64,000 bases of DNA from Chryseobacterium oryzae (lineage in GTDB: Bacteria; Bacteroidota; Bacteroidia; Flavobacteriales; Weeksellaceae): NCBI RefSeq assembly GCF_022811665.1, contig NZ_CP094529.1, forward strand, positions 3,038,001-3,102,000. Reading direction: 5' to 3'. Positions 10,454 through 18,566 of the stretch are shown here, in pieces; position 1 is the first letter of the stretch, and each line of letters begins with the position of its first letter. The translations under genes and the position numbers were made by a program. The notes under the pieces were generated by a model. The model had not been told where the DNA came from. It worked only from the letters and a program-made list of their open reading frames with translations, and made no database searches.

Positions 10454-11347
10454 TTACATTTTTATTCCAGTTCTCATTTTTGCGCTTCTGGCACGAGAGT
10501 TTTCTTCAATTTCTTTATCATCCGGAATTATTGCTTTGCTTTTTACCAGCTCGAATGCTTTTTTATAATTCCCAAAAATATCTCTCTCTGGTTCGCCTTC
10601 AAACATTCCGTTTTTCAAAAATCTTTTTACTAATCGGTCTTCAAGAGAATGATAAGATATTACCACAAGTCTTCCGCCTGGTTTTAAAATTTGATAAGAC
10701 TGAACCAACATTTCCTTCAAAACATCCAGCTCCTGATTAACTTCAATTCTTATCGCCTGAAACAACTGCGCATAAAATTTATTTACTTTATGCGGCGGAA
10801 GATAGCTGAACAGTTTTTTCAGATCTTCGGTAGTTTCTATTGTTTTCGATTTCCGGTGATGAACAATATCACGCGCCAATTTTCTCGCTTCTCTCAGTTC
10901 TCCATAGTAATAGAAAATATCTGCTAAAGCTTCTTCATCGTATTCGTTAATGATTTTTTTAGCATCAAGACTCTGCATTACATTCATTCTCATATCAAGA
11001 GGAGCATTGCTGCGCGTAGAAAAACCTCTCTCTGCCTCATCAAACTGATGAGAAGAAACCCCAAGATCGGCTAAAATCCCATCAACCTGCGAAACACCAT
11101 ACATTAAAAGAGAATTTTCGAGAAATCTGAAATTCTGATTTATTAGTGTAAACCTTTCGTCATCAAAATTATTTTTCAGTGCATCAAGATCCTGATCGAA
11201 GGCATATAATTTACCTTTTTCTGAAAGGCGACTTACAATCTCACGCGAATGCCCACCGCCGCCAAATGTGCAGTCCACATAAATACCGTCGGGATTCGTC
11301 ACCAAATCATCCACACTTTGCTTCAATAAAACGGGGTTGTGATACAT
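10454..11347 (-). CDS. rsmH: 16S rRNA (cytosine-1402-N4)-methyltransferase
   Basis: RsmH (MraW) methylates N4 of C1402 in the 16S rRNA decoding site using S-adenosylmethionine. The start MYHNPVLLKQSVDDL is typical, and the SAM loop DCTFGGGGHS lies near residues 25-34. GILADLGVSSHQFD and the C-terminal VISYHSLEDRLVKRF are family signatures. At 297 residues it is of normal length. It is the second gene of the dcw operon, 21 bases after mraZ. Confidence 0.96.
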   Translation of the reverse strand: MYHNPVLLKQSVDDLVTNPDGIYVDCTFGGGGHSREIVSRLSEKGKLYAFDQDLDALKNNFDDERFTLINQNFRFLENSLLMYGVSQVDGILADLGVSSHQFDEAERGFSTRSNAPLDMRMNVMQSLDAKKIINEYDEEALADIFYYYGELREARKLARDIVHHRKSKTIETTEDLKKLFSYLPPHKVNKFYAQLFQAIRIEVNQELDVLKEMLVQSYQILKPGGRLVVISYHSLEDRLVKRFLKNGMFEGEPERDIFGNYKKAFELVKSKAIIPDDKEIEENSRARSAKMRTGIKM

Positions 11348-11368
11348 TCTGTATTTGTGTTTATTAAA

Positions 11369-11827
11369 TTATTCTTCACCAAAAGCTCCCATAACATCTT
11401 CCGCCAGACTGGCAAAATCTTGTTCGTTGGTCGCAATTACTTTTTCATACGCTTCTTTATCCCAAATTTCGAAAAGCTCTCCCGCACTTGTTACAACAAC
11501 ATCTTTGCTGAGATGGGCAAAAGTGGTAAGATCTTTAGAAACCTGCAGTCTTCCCGCTGTGTCCAGCTCTACCGTTTTTACTCCGGCCGTAAACATCCGT
11601 ATGAAATCTGCATTTTTTTTGATGAACCTATTCAGTTTATTAATCTTCTCCATCAGCTTATCCCATGCTTTCATAGGATAAACTTCGAGACATGGTTGAA
11701 ACACGGAACGCTTAACCACAAAGGTTTTATCCTCAAAGTTTTCCATCTGTTTAATAAGAGATGAAGGAACTTTCAGGCGACCCTTGTCGTCTATTTTACA
11801 CTCGTATGTTCCAATGAAATTTCTCAT
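11369..11827 (-). CDS. mraZ: Division/cell wall cluster transcriptional regulator MraZ
   Basis: MraZ is a DNA-binding repressor of the dcw promoter built from two SpoVT/AbrB-like halves. Each half shows the DxxGR signature: IDDKGRLKVP near residue 12 and LDTAGRLQVS near residue 87. I place the start at the ATG at 11827 (MRNFIGTYECKID, 152 residues), which is where family members begin. A frame extending to 11866 would run back through the promoter's -7 box at 11834-11841. It is the first gene of the operon. Confidence 0.94.
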   Translation of the reverse strand: MRNFIGTYECKIDDKGRLKVPSSLIKQMENFEDKTFVVKRSVFQPCLEVYPMKAWDKLMEKINKLNRFIKKNADFIRMFTAGVKTVELDTAGRLQVSKDLTTFAHLSKDVVVTSAGELFEIWDKEAYEKVIATNEQDFASLAEDVMGAFGEE

Positions 11828-11833
11828 TTGGGA

Positions 11834-11841
11834 CAAAATTA
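11834..11841 (-). promoter_or_regulatory. -7 box of the dcw operon promoter
   Basis: The minus strand reads TAATTTTG here, matching the Bacteroidota -7 consensus TAnnTTTG. Its last base is 6 nt before the mraZ ATG, so the transcript would have almost no leader. No TTTG -33 element is present at the expected distance; that zone holds the MraZ-type boxes instead. Confidence 0.65.
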
Positions 11842-11850
11842 GAAATATTT

Positions 11851-11875
11851 TTCCAAAATTTCCCACTTTTTCCCA
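11851..11875 (-). promoter_or_regulatory. Candidate MraZ operator: TGGGA-type boxes at 10-bp spacing
   Basis: On the minus strand two perfect TGGGA boxes (11871-11875 and 11861-11865) and a degenerate TGGAA (11851-11855) follow each other with a period of exactly 10 bp. MraZ is known to bind direct repeats of TGGGN separated by 5 nt upstream of its own gene in other bacteria. The array lies just upstream of the -7 box, where bound MraZ would block polymerase. Autoregulation here is inferred. Confidence 0.65.
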
Positions 11876-12065
11876 CTTTTTGACTTAATGTTAATAAGTT
11901 TTGATTTTAACTGATTGTCAGCAAGATAAACATACACAACATCCATTTTAAAAACCGCTATTCTCCACATAGAAAAAAGAATTTCAAATTTCTCCTGAGA
12001 AGTAACAGAATATATTATTTTTAGATTAAATTAGACATATCAAAACAGTTTTGGTGTTTAATTTG

Positions 12066-12073
12066 TATTTTTG
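12066..12073 (+). promoter_or_regulatory. -7 promoter box for the alpha/beta hydrolase gene
   Basis: TATTTTTG matches TAnnTTTG and lies 21 nt before the ATG at 12095. It also shows that the in-frame TTG at 12071 is part of the promoter and not a start codon. No clear -33 element is seen at the usual distance. Confidence 0.55.
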
Positions 12074-12094
12074 CAAGGCTTATACAGGCACTTT

Positions 12095-12856
12095 ATGAGA
12101 TTTAGTACAAAAAAAGAAAAGAAATATAACTTTATAGAAGCGGGAGAAGGCCATCCGCTTGTGCTTTTGCATGGGCTTATGGGCGGTTTGAGTAATTTTG
12201 ATAAAATGGTGAATTTTTTTTCGGAAAAAGGATTTAAGGTATATGTGCCTCAGTTGCCAATTTACGATTTACCTGTACTCAATACCAATCTTACTACTAT
12301 TGCGAAATATGTTATTAAGTTCATCGAAACCACTATTGGGAAACCGGTTACGATTGTAGGAAATTCTATGGGCGGTCATGTAGGACTAATAATGACGCTT
12401 GCAAGACCAGATTTAATTCAAAATCTTGTTCTTACAGGAAGTTCTGGTTTATACGAAAGAGCTTTTGGTGACAGTTTTCCAAGAAAGAACGACCGCTCTT
12501 ATATAAGGAAGAAGGCAGAAGAGGTTTTTTATGATCCTGCCGTAGCTACCGAAGATTTGGTAGATGAAGTTTTCAGCGTTGTGAATGACAGAATGAAGGG
12601 CATAAAAACCGTTATGCTTGCAAGAAGTGCCATTAAACACAATATGCTTAACGATTTGCCTAAAATCCTTACACCTACGTGCTTAATTTGGGGGAAACAA
12701 GATAATGTAACTCCTCCAGAGGTTGCAGAAGACATGCATAAATTCATCCCGAATTCTGATCTTTTCTGGATTGATAAATGCGGACACGCCGCCATGATGG
12801 AAAAACCAGACGAATTCAATGAAATTCTGTACAACTGGTTAAAAGATAAAGTATAA
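12095..12856 (+). CDS. Alpha/beta hydrolase
   Basis: This is a 253-residue alpha/beta-fold hydrolase of unknown substrate. HGLMGG near residue 26 forms the oxyanion-hole region, and the nucleophile elbow GNSMGG lies near residue 92. An aspartate in WGKQDNVTP and the histidine in KCGHAAMMEKP complete a Ser-Asp-His triad. There is no signal peptide, so it should be cytoplasmic. I start at the ATG at 12095 because the TTG at 12071 falls in the promoter. A hairpin terminator separates it from engB. Confidence 0.85.
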   Translation: MRFSTKKEKKYNFIEAGEGHPLVLLHGLMGGLSNFDKMVNFFSEKGFKVYVPQLPIYDLPVLNTNLTTIAKYVIKFIETTIGKPVTIVGNSMGGHVGLIMTLARPDLIQNLVLTGSSGLYERAFGDSFPRKNDRSYIRKKAEEVFYDPAVATEDLVDEVFSVVNDRMKGIKTVMLARSAIKHNMLNDLPKILTPTCLIWGKQDNVTPPEVAEDMHKFIPNSDLFWIDKCGHAAMMEKPDEFNEILYNWLKDKV

Positions 12857-12862
12857 AAAGAC

Positions 12863-12891
12863 AAACCATTAAGACCTTTTCTTAATGGTTT
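12863..12891 (+). terminator. Hairpin terminator after the hydrolase gene
   Basis: An 11-bp perfect stem (AAACCATTAAG paired with CTTAATGGTTT) with a 7-nt loop is followed by a T-rich run. It begins 7 nt past the hydrolase stop codon. Confidence 0.75.
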
Positions 12892-12921
12892 ATTTTTCTC
12901 AATAAAATTCAAAATAAAAAG

Positions 12922-13545
12922 ATGGTTATTAAAACAGCAACATTTGTAAAAAGCAGCGGAAAATGGCAGGAATGTCCCGAACCAAATATGCCAGAATACG
13001 CTTTTATCGGAAGATCAAATGTGGGTAAATCTTCGCTGATTAATGCAATGATGAATCATAAAGATTTGGCAAAAACTTCGGGAACACCAGGAAAAACACA
13101 GCTTATTAATCATTTTTTGGTTAATGACAACTGGTATCTTACCGACTTACCGGGTTATGGATATGCAAAGGTTTCTAAAGTCATCAGAAAAGATTTTGAA
13201 AAACTGATAACCAACTACATTCTCAACAGAAGAAATCTCGTTAACCTTTTCGTTTTGGTGGATTCCCGACACAGTCCTCAAAAAATTGATCTTGAATTTA
13301 TCCAGTGGTGCGGAGAAAGTGGGGTTCCTTTCAGCATTGTTTTTACAAAAGCTGATAAGCTGAAACCTAATGTTGCGATACAGAATGTAGAATCTTATAA
13401 AAATGAACTTTTAAAAACCTGGGAAGATCTTCCGGAATTGTATTTAACTTCTGCAGAAAAAAAAGAAGGCTGTGAAGAGATTTTAAATTTCATTCAGACC
13501 ACTAATGAATTTTTAGAAAATAATAGTGTGAGTTTTGATGAGTAA
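12922..13545 (+). CDS. engB: Ribosome biogenesis GTP-binding protein YihA/YsxC
   Basis: EngB is a small essential GTPase that acts in assembly of the large ribosomal subunit. The 207-residue protein has G1 GRSNVGKSS near residue 31, a TPGKTQ switch, G3 DLPGYG near 76, G4 TKADK near 143 and a TSA motif near 177. The downstream acetyltransferase start overlaps its stop codon, so the two are probably co-translated. Confidence 0.95.
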   Translation: MVIKTATFVKSSGKWQECPEPNMPEYAFIGRSNVGKSSLINAMMNHKDLAKTSGTPGKTQLINHFLVNDNWYLTDLPGYGYAKVSKVIRKDFEKLITNYILNRRNLVNLFVLVDSRHSPQKIDLEFIQWCGESGVPFSIVFTKADKLKPNVAIQNVESYKNELLKTWEDLPELYLTSAEKKEGCEEILNFIQTTNEFLENNSVSFDE

Positions 13546-13987
13546 TATAATCTGGAAGGTAAAAAGTTTTGAAGAAATTTCCACTTCAGAGCTTTACGAA
13601 ATCATTAAAGCAAGAATTGATGTTTTTGTAGTTGAGCAAAACTGCCCATATCCGGATTTGGATAATTACGACAAAAAAGCTCTTCATCTCTGGGCAGAAA
13701 AAGATCACAATATTTTAGCCTATTGCAGAATTTTCGGTAAAGAAATTAAATATACTGAATGTTCTATTGGAAGGGTTTTAACAACCGATGAAGGACGTGG
13801 AAAATCTCTTGGAAAACAAATGCTTCAATATGCAGTGGAAATAATAGAAAACCGTTTTTGTACATCTGAAATAAGAATTTCTGCACAAGATTATCTCTTA
13901 CCTTTTTATTCCTATTTCGGGTTTGAAGATACCGGTAAAAAATATTTGGAAGATAATATTCCTCATACGGAAATGTTTAGAAAATAG
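13538..13987 (+). CDS. GNAT family N-acetyltransferase, ElaA type
   Basis: The 149-residue protein resembles ElaA, a GNAT-fold acyltransferase of unknown substrate. It has the N-terminal ARIDVFVVEQNCPYPDLD segment typical of ElaA, and the acetyl-CoA loop region IGRVLTTDEGRGKSLGKQML. The start is the ATG at 13538, which overlaps the end of engB by 8 nt. A TTG three bases upstream is in frame but unnecessary. The pairing with engB gives no clear hint of function. Confidence 0.85.
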   Translation: MSNIIWKVKSFEEISTSELYEIIKARIDVFVVEQNCPYPDLDNYDKKALHLWAEKDHNILAYCRIFGKEIKYTECSIGRVLTTDEGRGKSLGKQMLQYAVEIIENRFCTSEIRISAQDYLLPFYSYFGFEDTGKKYLEDNIPHTEMFRK

Positions 13988-14009
13988 CTTTTCATATTCG
14001 TAAAAAATA

Positions 14010-14033
14010 AAACCAGGCTTTACAGTCTGGTTT
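14010..14033. terminator. Bidirectional hairpin terminator
   Basis: A 10-bp stem with one G-T pair (AAACCAGGCT with AGTCTGGTTT) and a TTAC loop lies between two convergent genes. It is flanked by A-rich sequence on the left and a T run on the right, so it can serve both strands. Confidence 0.75.
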
Positions 14034-14057
14034 TTTTCATGTATTAATCAATGATTA

Positions 14058-14297
14058 TTATTTTAAATTTACTAATCCTTTCCGTATTGGGATGAGCAAA
14101 TCTGTAAGCCCGTTCAGTTTTATTTCATAAATGGTTGAAAGCTGCATTCCCAGTTTCCCTTTGGGCATCCCCTGTCTTTGAAACCATTCGAGATAACTTA
14201 TAGGAAGATCTGCCAATATGGTATTCTGATATTTCCCAAATGGCATTTTCACAGTACAAATCTCCTGTAAAATCTCCGGATTTACACCATTTTCCAT
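14058..14297 (-). CDS. DUF3820 family protein
   Basis: The 79-residue protein matches the small DUF3820 family: the core MPFGKYQNTILADLP followed by SYLEWFQRQG and a short basic C-terminus. The function is not established. It has no signal peptide or membrane span. It follows the AI-2E transporter-like gene by two bases on the same strand and is probably in the same transcript. Confidence 0.75.
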   Translation of the reverse strand: MENGVNPEILQEICTVKMPFGKYQNTILADLPISYLEWFQRQGMPKGKLGMQLSTIYEIKLNGLTDLLIPIRKGLVNLK

Positions 14298-14299
14298 AA

Positions 14300-15388
14300 T
14301 TACAGTATTAAATCTATTTTATCTTCCAAACCTTTATCTTTATCGGAAAGTTCAAGCTCAGGAACCTCATCATCAGAAAATTCATTCCCGTACACCTGAA
14401 TAAGCAAAAGAGTAAAAGACACCAGAATCGGTCCAAAAACCAATCCCATAAATCCAAATAAATTCATTCCCATAATAATCCCGAAAACCGTATTAAGAGG
14501 ATGAATATCTTCAAGTTTTTTAAGCAATGTAAAACGCAGAACATTATCGGTAAGACCTACAATAACCAAACAATATGCTGCCAAACCTAAACCGGCTCCT
14601 GTGTTACCTTCCGCAATCATAAAAATACAAATTGGAACATAAATTATAGCAGCACCCACAATAGGAATCATAGATGTTGCAGCAGTTAGAGCAAATAATA
14701 AAATTGGGCTTGGAGCACCGAAAATGAAATATCCTATAATTGCAACAAGTCCCTGCCCAAGTGCAACTACAGGAATTCCGATAGCATTTGCCATAATGAG
14801 CTTTCTCATTTTTTCTCCAATCATTGCTACATTAGATCTTTTTAAAGGAGCTGCCGAAGCAAGAATTCTTTCGAAAAATCTAGGTCTTTCAAACATAAAA
14901 TAAAGAATGAAATACATAGACATTATAATTGTAAGCGTATTAAAAGTACCGCTAACAGCCGATGTAGAATATTTTCCTGCAAATTCTTTAAGTTTGTTCA
15001 TATTCTCTTTACTCAGAATATCGAAATTGGTTTTAGCATAAATAAATGAATGTATTTTATCTATAAAAACATTAAATTTATTCATGTAAATCTGTGCATT
15101 ACCTAGCTTTTCCAGCAAAAGATCTGCGATGAAATAAATGGGCAGAATAATGATAATTAAACTTGCCAACATGAGCACCAAAGCAGATACCCAAGGTTTC
15201 CATTTTCTTTCTTCCTGAAGGTAAAAATTGTATTTCCGGCATACTACATAAATAGTAATTGCGCCTAAAACAGAGGGAATAAATAATGCAAGATTATAGC
15301 AGATAAGACCTGCTAAAACCAAAATGATGGCAAGGAGAGACACTTGCTTTATTTTGGTACTGCTAATTTGGTTTTCTTTATTTAACAT
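14300..15388 (-). CDS. AI-2E family transporter (PF01594-type membrane protein)
   Basis: This is a 362-residue polytopic membrane protein of the AI-2E/PerM family. About eight hydrophobic spans are visible, with a polar segment after the third. The conserved C-terminal part contains GAPSPILLFALTAATSMIPIVGAAIIYVPI. Members have been linked to autoinducer-2 or ion export, but most remain uncharacterised, so substrate cannot be inferred. It abuts the next upstream gene (stop and start adjacent). Confidence 0.85.
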   Translation of the reverse strand: MLNKENQISSTKIKQVSLLAIILVLAGLICYNLALFIPSVLGAITIYVVCRKYNFYLQEERKWKPWVSALVLMLASLIIIILPIYFIADLLLEKLGNAQIYMNKFNVFIDKIHSFIYAKTNFDILSKENMNKLKEFAGKYSTSAVSGTFNTLTIIMSMYFILYFMFERPRFFERILASAAPLKRSNVAMIGEKMRKLIMANAIGIPVVALGQGLVAIIGYFIFGAPSPILLFALTAATSMIPIVGAAIIYVPICIFMIAEGNTGAGLGLAAYCLVIVGLTDNVLRFTLLKKLEDIHPLNTVFGIIMGMNLFGFMGLVFGPILVSFTLLLIQVYGNEFSDDEVPELELSDKDKGLEDKIDLIL

Positions 15389-16114
15389 CTAACGAGGGAT
15401 TATTTGTCTTGGTTTTCCTAAAAATGCACAGTACGTAGAGTACATTACAATATTAATGAATGGTAAACTAAAAATTATACCAACACAGCACAAAATAAAT
15501 CCCGACAAGCTAATTATTCCACCTAAAAGAGCAGTCAGCAAAAAAACTCCATAATTTTCTTTCGCAATATTGTAGGTTTTACCAAGTGCTTCTGTGGCAT
15601 TAGAGTTTTCGAAAAACAAAATAGGATAGCCAATTAAAAACAACGGATACACAAACAGAAAAGGAATTCCGCACAACGCTAATGAAACCGTAAAAATGAC
15701 AAAAGTAATTAAAGCATACAATAAAATATTAACTAAATTCTGACGATAACCAATGAAAAGATCTGAAAACTGAATCGAAATTTTGGTATTGAATTTATTC
15801 GTAATGTAAATTAATCCCACAGAAAGTGGTGCCAACAAAATACTCCATAACCCTGAAAACGAATAATAAACTCTTGAGTTGGGACCTTTCCACATATCGT
15901 AGCCAGAAGCGTTTTTGAAATCTTCATAATCGAAATCCCAAACTGTAAAACCTGTTAAAGATTGAATTATGCTGTCTCCTACTATATAAATAACCATATA
16001 GAGAAAAACATACAGAAAAACACCTTTGTACATTTCAAAAGCATGAGAAATAATAGAACCAGCATCTTTTGCCGGAACAGAGCCTTGCTCATCGAATTCG
16101 TTAAAATGTGACAT
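15389..16114 (-). CDS. Six-span membrane protein of unknown function
   Basis: The 241-residue protein has about six hydrophobic spans and a polar N-terminus (MSHFNEFDEQG). I do not recognise a named domain. Its layout resembles the neighbouring membrane protein ending at 16183: a polar start, helices near residues 30-55 and 110-200, and the shared pattern of SDLF(I/V)GY before a span. The two are probably distant paralogs. Similar Chryseobacterium proteins have carried a doubtful carotenoid-monooxygenase label, and nothing here supports that. Confidence 0.7.
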   Translation of the reverse strand: MSHFNEFDEQGSVPAKDAGSIISHAFEMYKGVFLYVFLYMVIYIVGDSIIQSLTGFTVWDFDYEDFKNASGYDMWKGPNSRVYYSFSGLWSILLAPLSVGLIYITNKFNTKISIQFSDLFIGYRQNLVNILLYALITFVIFTVSLALCGIPFLFVYPLFLIGYPILFFENSNATEALGKTYNIAKENYGVFLLTALLGGIISLSGFILCCVGIIFSLPFINIVMYSTYCAFLGKPRQIIPR

Positions 16115-16182
16115 CGTTTAATATTTTATGATTTCTCAAATTTAATTTTTTTGAGGCATTAAAACATTAAAGATTTTAAAAT

Positions 16183-16905
16183 TTACGGCTTTTCGCTAAA
16201 AATTGTTTTGTAAAGAGAATAAATCATGGCATTCCAAAACGGAAAAGTAAAAAGAAATCCTATGAAGAATAAACCTAAACCAATGTATTTAAAGATAAAT
16301 GCTACCAAAATGCAAACGAAAATTTCGACAAAATGACTTCTCATTGCTTTAAAACTGAGTGTTATTCCTTCCAAAATCGTCTTATTCTGAAAAAACATTA
16401 ATGGAGCAATAAACAAAGTGACCGCAACCCAAAATAAAGGAAAAATTACCGTCCCCAAAAGCTGAGTATAAGGAATAATCCAAAATAAGAAATAAGCAGC
16501 ATATCTGAAAAAATTGGCTCCGTTGTAGCCAACAAACAAATCAGAAATACTTATATTTTCTTTTAAATCTAATTTTCTGTAGATCTGAAAAAAACCAAGA
16601 TTTAAAGGATAAAGAAAAACTATTGTAGCCAGAAAAGAGTACAGAAACATTCTGGATTCCCACGTCTGAGAAAGAGCTTCTGCTTTTTGCACATAAGCTT
16701 CCATACTTATTTTATAAGCTTCTATCAATTGCTGGTTCTGTTCCCAAATCCCGAATTTGGAAGCAAAGAAAAAAATCGACGTAAAAAATATCGAGAAATA
16801 GATAATAGAATACATCAACTGATAAAGCAAAGTTTTATTCCAATAAAAAAAAGCCTGCTTTAAAATAAAATCTATTCCCGGTTTTTGTGGATTGGTCTCC
16901 TGCAT
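16183..16905 (-). CDS. Membrane protein of unknown function, probable paralog of its neighbour
   Basis: This 240-residue protein has about six membrane spans and no enzyme motif I recognise. It shares SDLFVGY followed by a hydrophobic span with the next gene downstream. The start is the ATG at 16905 (MQETNPQKPG). The alternative TTG at 16923 lies inside the -7 promoter box on this strand. It is transcribed divergently from pabB. Confidence 0.7.
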   Translation of the reverse strand: MQETNPQKPGIDFILKQAFFYWNKTLLYQLMYSIIYFSIFFTSIFFFASKFGIWEQNQQLIEAYKISMEAYVQKAEALSQTWESRMFLYSFLATIVFLYPLNLGFFQIYRKLDLKENISISDLFVGYNGANFFRYAAYFLFWIIPYTQLLGTVIFPLFWVAVTLFIAPLMFFQNKTILEGITLSFKAMRSHFVEIFVCILVAFIFKYIGLGLFFIGFLFTFPFWNAMIYSLYKTIFSEKP

Positions 16906-16920
16906 CAAAAAAATTTTATG

Positions 16921-16928
16921 CAAAAGTA
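16921..16928 (-). promoter_or_regulatory. -7 promoter box for the membrane protein gene
   Basis: The minus strand reads TACTTTTG (TAnnTTTG), ending 15 nt before the ATG at 16905. It is an exact inverted copy of the pabB box at 16941-16948. No -33 element is apparent. Confidence 0.6.
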
Positions 16929-16940
16929 AACATCAATAAC

Positions 16941-16948
16941 TACTTTTG
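16941..16948 (+). promoter_or_regulatory. -7 promoter box for pabB
   Basis: TACTTTTG matches TAnnTTTG. It ends 4 nt before the ATG at 16953, which would make the transcript leaderless, or 37 nt before the alternative ATG at 16986. The mirror-image box for the divergent gene lies 12 bp to the left. Confidence 0.6.
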
Positions 16949-16952
16949 CAGA

Positions 16953-17930
16953 ATGTTTTCGGCAAATACTCAAAAATTTTTGGAAATGGATGAACTTTCT
17001 CTTCAGAAAGTTCCTTTTTTCTTCATCATTGACTTTTCTGGAAATCATGTGGAAATTTATCAGGAAAACGAAATCACAGAAAAAGGTTTACTGATTGATT
17101 TTCAGACATTTTCTAACATCAATTGCGCAGAAGATTTAGATAAAGTTCCTTTTTTAAAATCTTATCCGGAAACATTGGAAGATTTTCAAAAAGGATTTGA
17201 TTATGTACAGGAGAACATCCATTTAGGCAATTCTTATCTTACCAATTACACCAGAAAAACAAAAATTGAAACCAATCTGAGTCTGGAAGAAATTTTTTAC
17301 CATTCCAGAGCAAAATATAAAGTTCTTTATCCGGATTTTTTTGTATTTTTTTCTCCTGAAACTTTTGTAAAGATTATCGACGGTAAAATTTCTACCTATC
17401 CGATGAAAGGAACTATTGATGCTTCCATAGAAAATGCAGCTGAAGTCCTGAAAAATGATCAAAAAGAAAAAGCTGAACATTACACGGTTGTAGATCTTCT
17501 GAGAAATGATTTAAGTATTGTGGCAGACGATGTTATGGTAGACAAATTTCAGTATATTGATTTTCTGAAAACCCATCAAAAAAATCTTTTTGCGATGAGT
17601 TCTGAAATTTCAGGAAAAATAAAGCCGGAATTTGTAGGGAAAGTAGGTTCTATCATGCAGCAAATTTTACCTGCAGGTTCTATTCTGGGAGCGCCAAAAC
17701 CCAAAACGAGGGATATTATTCTTCAGACAGAAGGCTTTGAAAGAGGTTTTTATACGGGCATTTGCGGTTGGTTTGATGGCGAAAATCTCGACAGCTGTGT
17801 GATGATAAGATTTATAGAAAAAGACAACAATACACTTTATTTTAAAAGTGGCGGTGGAATTACCCACATGAGCAAATTAGAAGACGAGTATCAGGAAATG
17901 AAAAATAAGATTTATGTCCCAATTCATTGA
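16953..17930 (+). CDS. pabB: Aminodeoxychorismate synthase component I
   Basis: PabB converts chorismate to 4-amino-4-deoxychorismate in the folate pathway. The chorismate-binding domain shows YPMKGTID, LLRNDLS, GSILGAPKPKT near residue 247, GFYTGICGWF and the terminal FKSGGGIT. At 325 residues it is a compact form lacking the long N-terminal domain of anthranilate synthase. ATG 16953 is used, but ATG 16986 (MDELSLQK) would leave a normal leader and is a real alternative. It overlaps the class IV aminotransferase gene by 17 nt, which supports PabB over TrpE. No glutamine amidotransferase subunit is adjacent. Confidence 0.85.
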   Translation: MFSANTQKFLEMDELSLQKVPFFFIIDFSGNHVEIYQENEITEKGLLIDFQTFSNINCAEDLDKVPFLKSYPETLEDFQKGFDYVQENIHLGNSYLTNYTRKTKIETNLSLEEIFYHSRAKYKVLYPDFFVFFSPETFVKIIDGKISTYPMKGTIDASIENAAEVLKNDQKEKAEHYTVVDLLRNDLSIVADDVMVDKFQYIDFLKTHQKNLFAMSSEISGKIKPEFVGKVGSIMQQILPAGSILGAPKPKTRDIILQTEGFERGFYTGICGWFDGENLDSCVMIRFIEKDNNTLYFKSGGGITHMSKLEDEYQEMKNKIYVPIH

Positions 17931-18540
17931 AAGTATTAAGATAGAAGATCAGGAAATTTTCCTGTTAGAACTTCACCAAAAACGTGTAAACCAAACCTTT
18001 GCCCATTTTGGTAAGGAAGGTTCTATTGATTTAGAAAAAATCTTTAAAAACCTGAATCATGATGAAGACGGTCTGTATAAATTGAAGATCACTTATGATT
18101 TAGACAAACGCTTCCGAACCATGATGATTCCTTATGCCATTCCGGAGATTCATGATTTTCAATTGGTTGAAAACAACAGTTACGATTATTCTTTCAAATT
18201 TGAGGACAGAAAAGAACTCGAAAAAATGAAGATGATGGCAAAAGCCGAGGAAATCATTATTGTAAAGAACAACCATATCACAGATACTTCATTTTCTAAT
18301 CTTCTCTTTCTGAAAGGAAAAGAGTGGTTTACCCCTTCAACTTATCTTCTTAACGGCGTGCAAAGACAGAACCTTCTTAAAAAGAAAAAAATAAAGGAAA
18401 TGGAAATTACTTTACAAAACATTAAGGAGTTTTCTCATTTCCAGCTTATTAACGCCCTGAATGATTTTGATGATACTTTTATTTATCCCATACACAAAAT
18501 AAACAATCTTCCGGGCAGTAATGATTATTTAGATTATTAA
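17914..18540 (+). CDS. pabC: Class IV aminotransferase-like protein, probable aminodeoxychorismate lyase
   Basis: The 208-residue protein resembles the PLP-dependent class IV aminotransferase/lyase fold. It contains KITYDLDKRFRTMMIPY around the usual lysine region, NNHITDTSFSNLLF (the fold's conserved TD.S.SN pattern) and STYLLNGVQRQNLL. The overlap with pabB suggests it releases 4-aminobenzoate from aminodeoxychorismate. It is shorter than E. coli PabC (269 residues), and the N-terminal part is reduced. Activity is inferred from context. Confidence 0.75.
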   Translation: MSQFIESIKIEDQEIFLLELHQKRVNQTFAHFGKEGSIDLEKIFKNLNHDEDGLYKLKITYDLDKRFRTMMIPYAIPEIHDFQLVENNSYDYSFKFEDRKELEKMKMMAKAEEIIIVKNNHITDTSFSNLLFLKGKEWFTPSTYLLNGVQRQNLLKKKKIKEMEITLQNIKEFSHFQLINALNDFDDTFIYPIHKINNLPGSNDYLDY

Positions 18541-18559
18541 GGTAATCTAAATAATCATT
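18520..18559. terminator. 17-bp hairpin spanning the pabC stop codon
   Basis: The arms AATGATTATTTAGATTA and TAATCTAAATAATCATT form a perfect 17-bp stem with a 6-nt loop. The left arm encodes the last codons of the pabC-like gene. uvrB converges from the right and ends 8 nt away, so the hairpin can terminate both transcripts, although no long T run follows. Confidence 0.6.
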
Positions 18560-18566
18560 TGCACAA

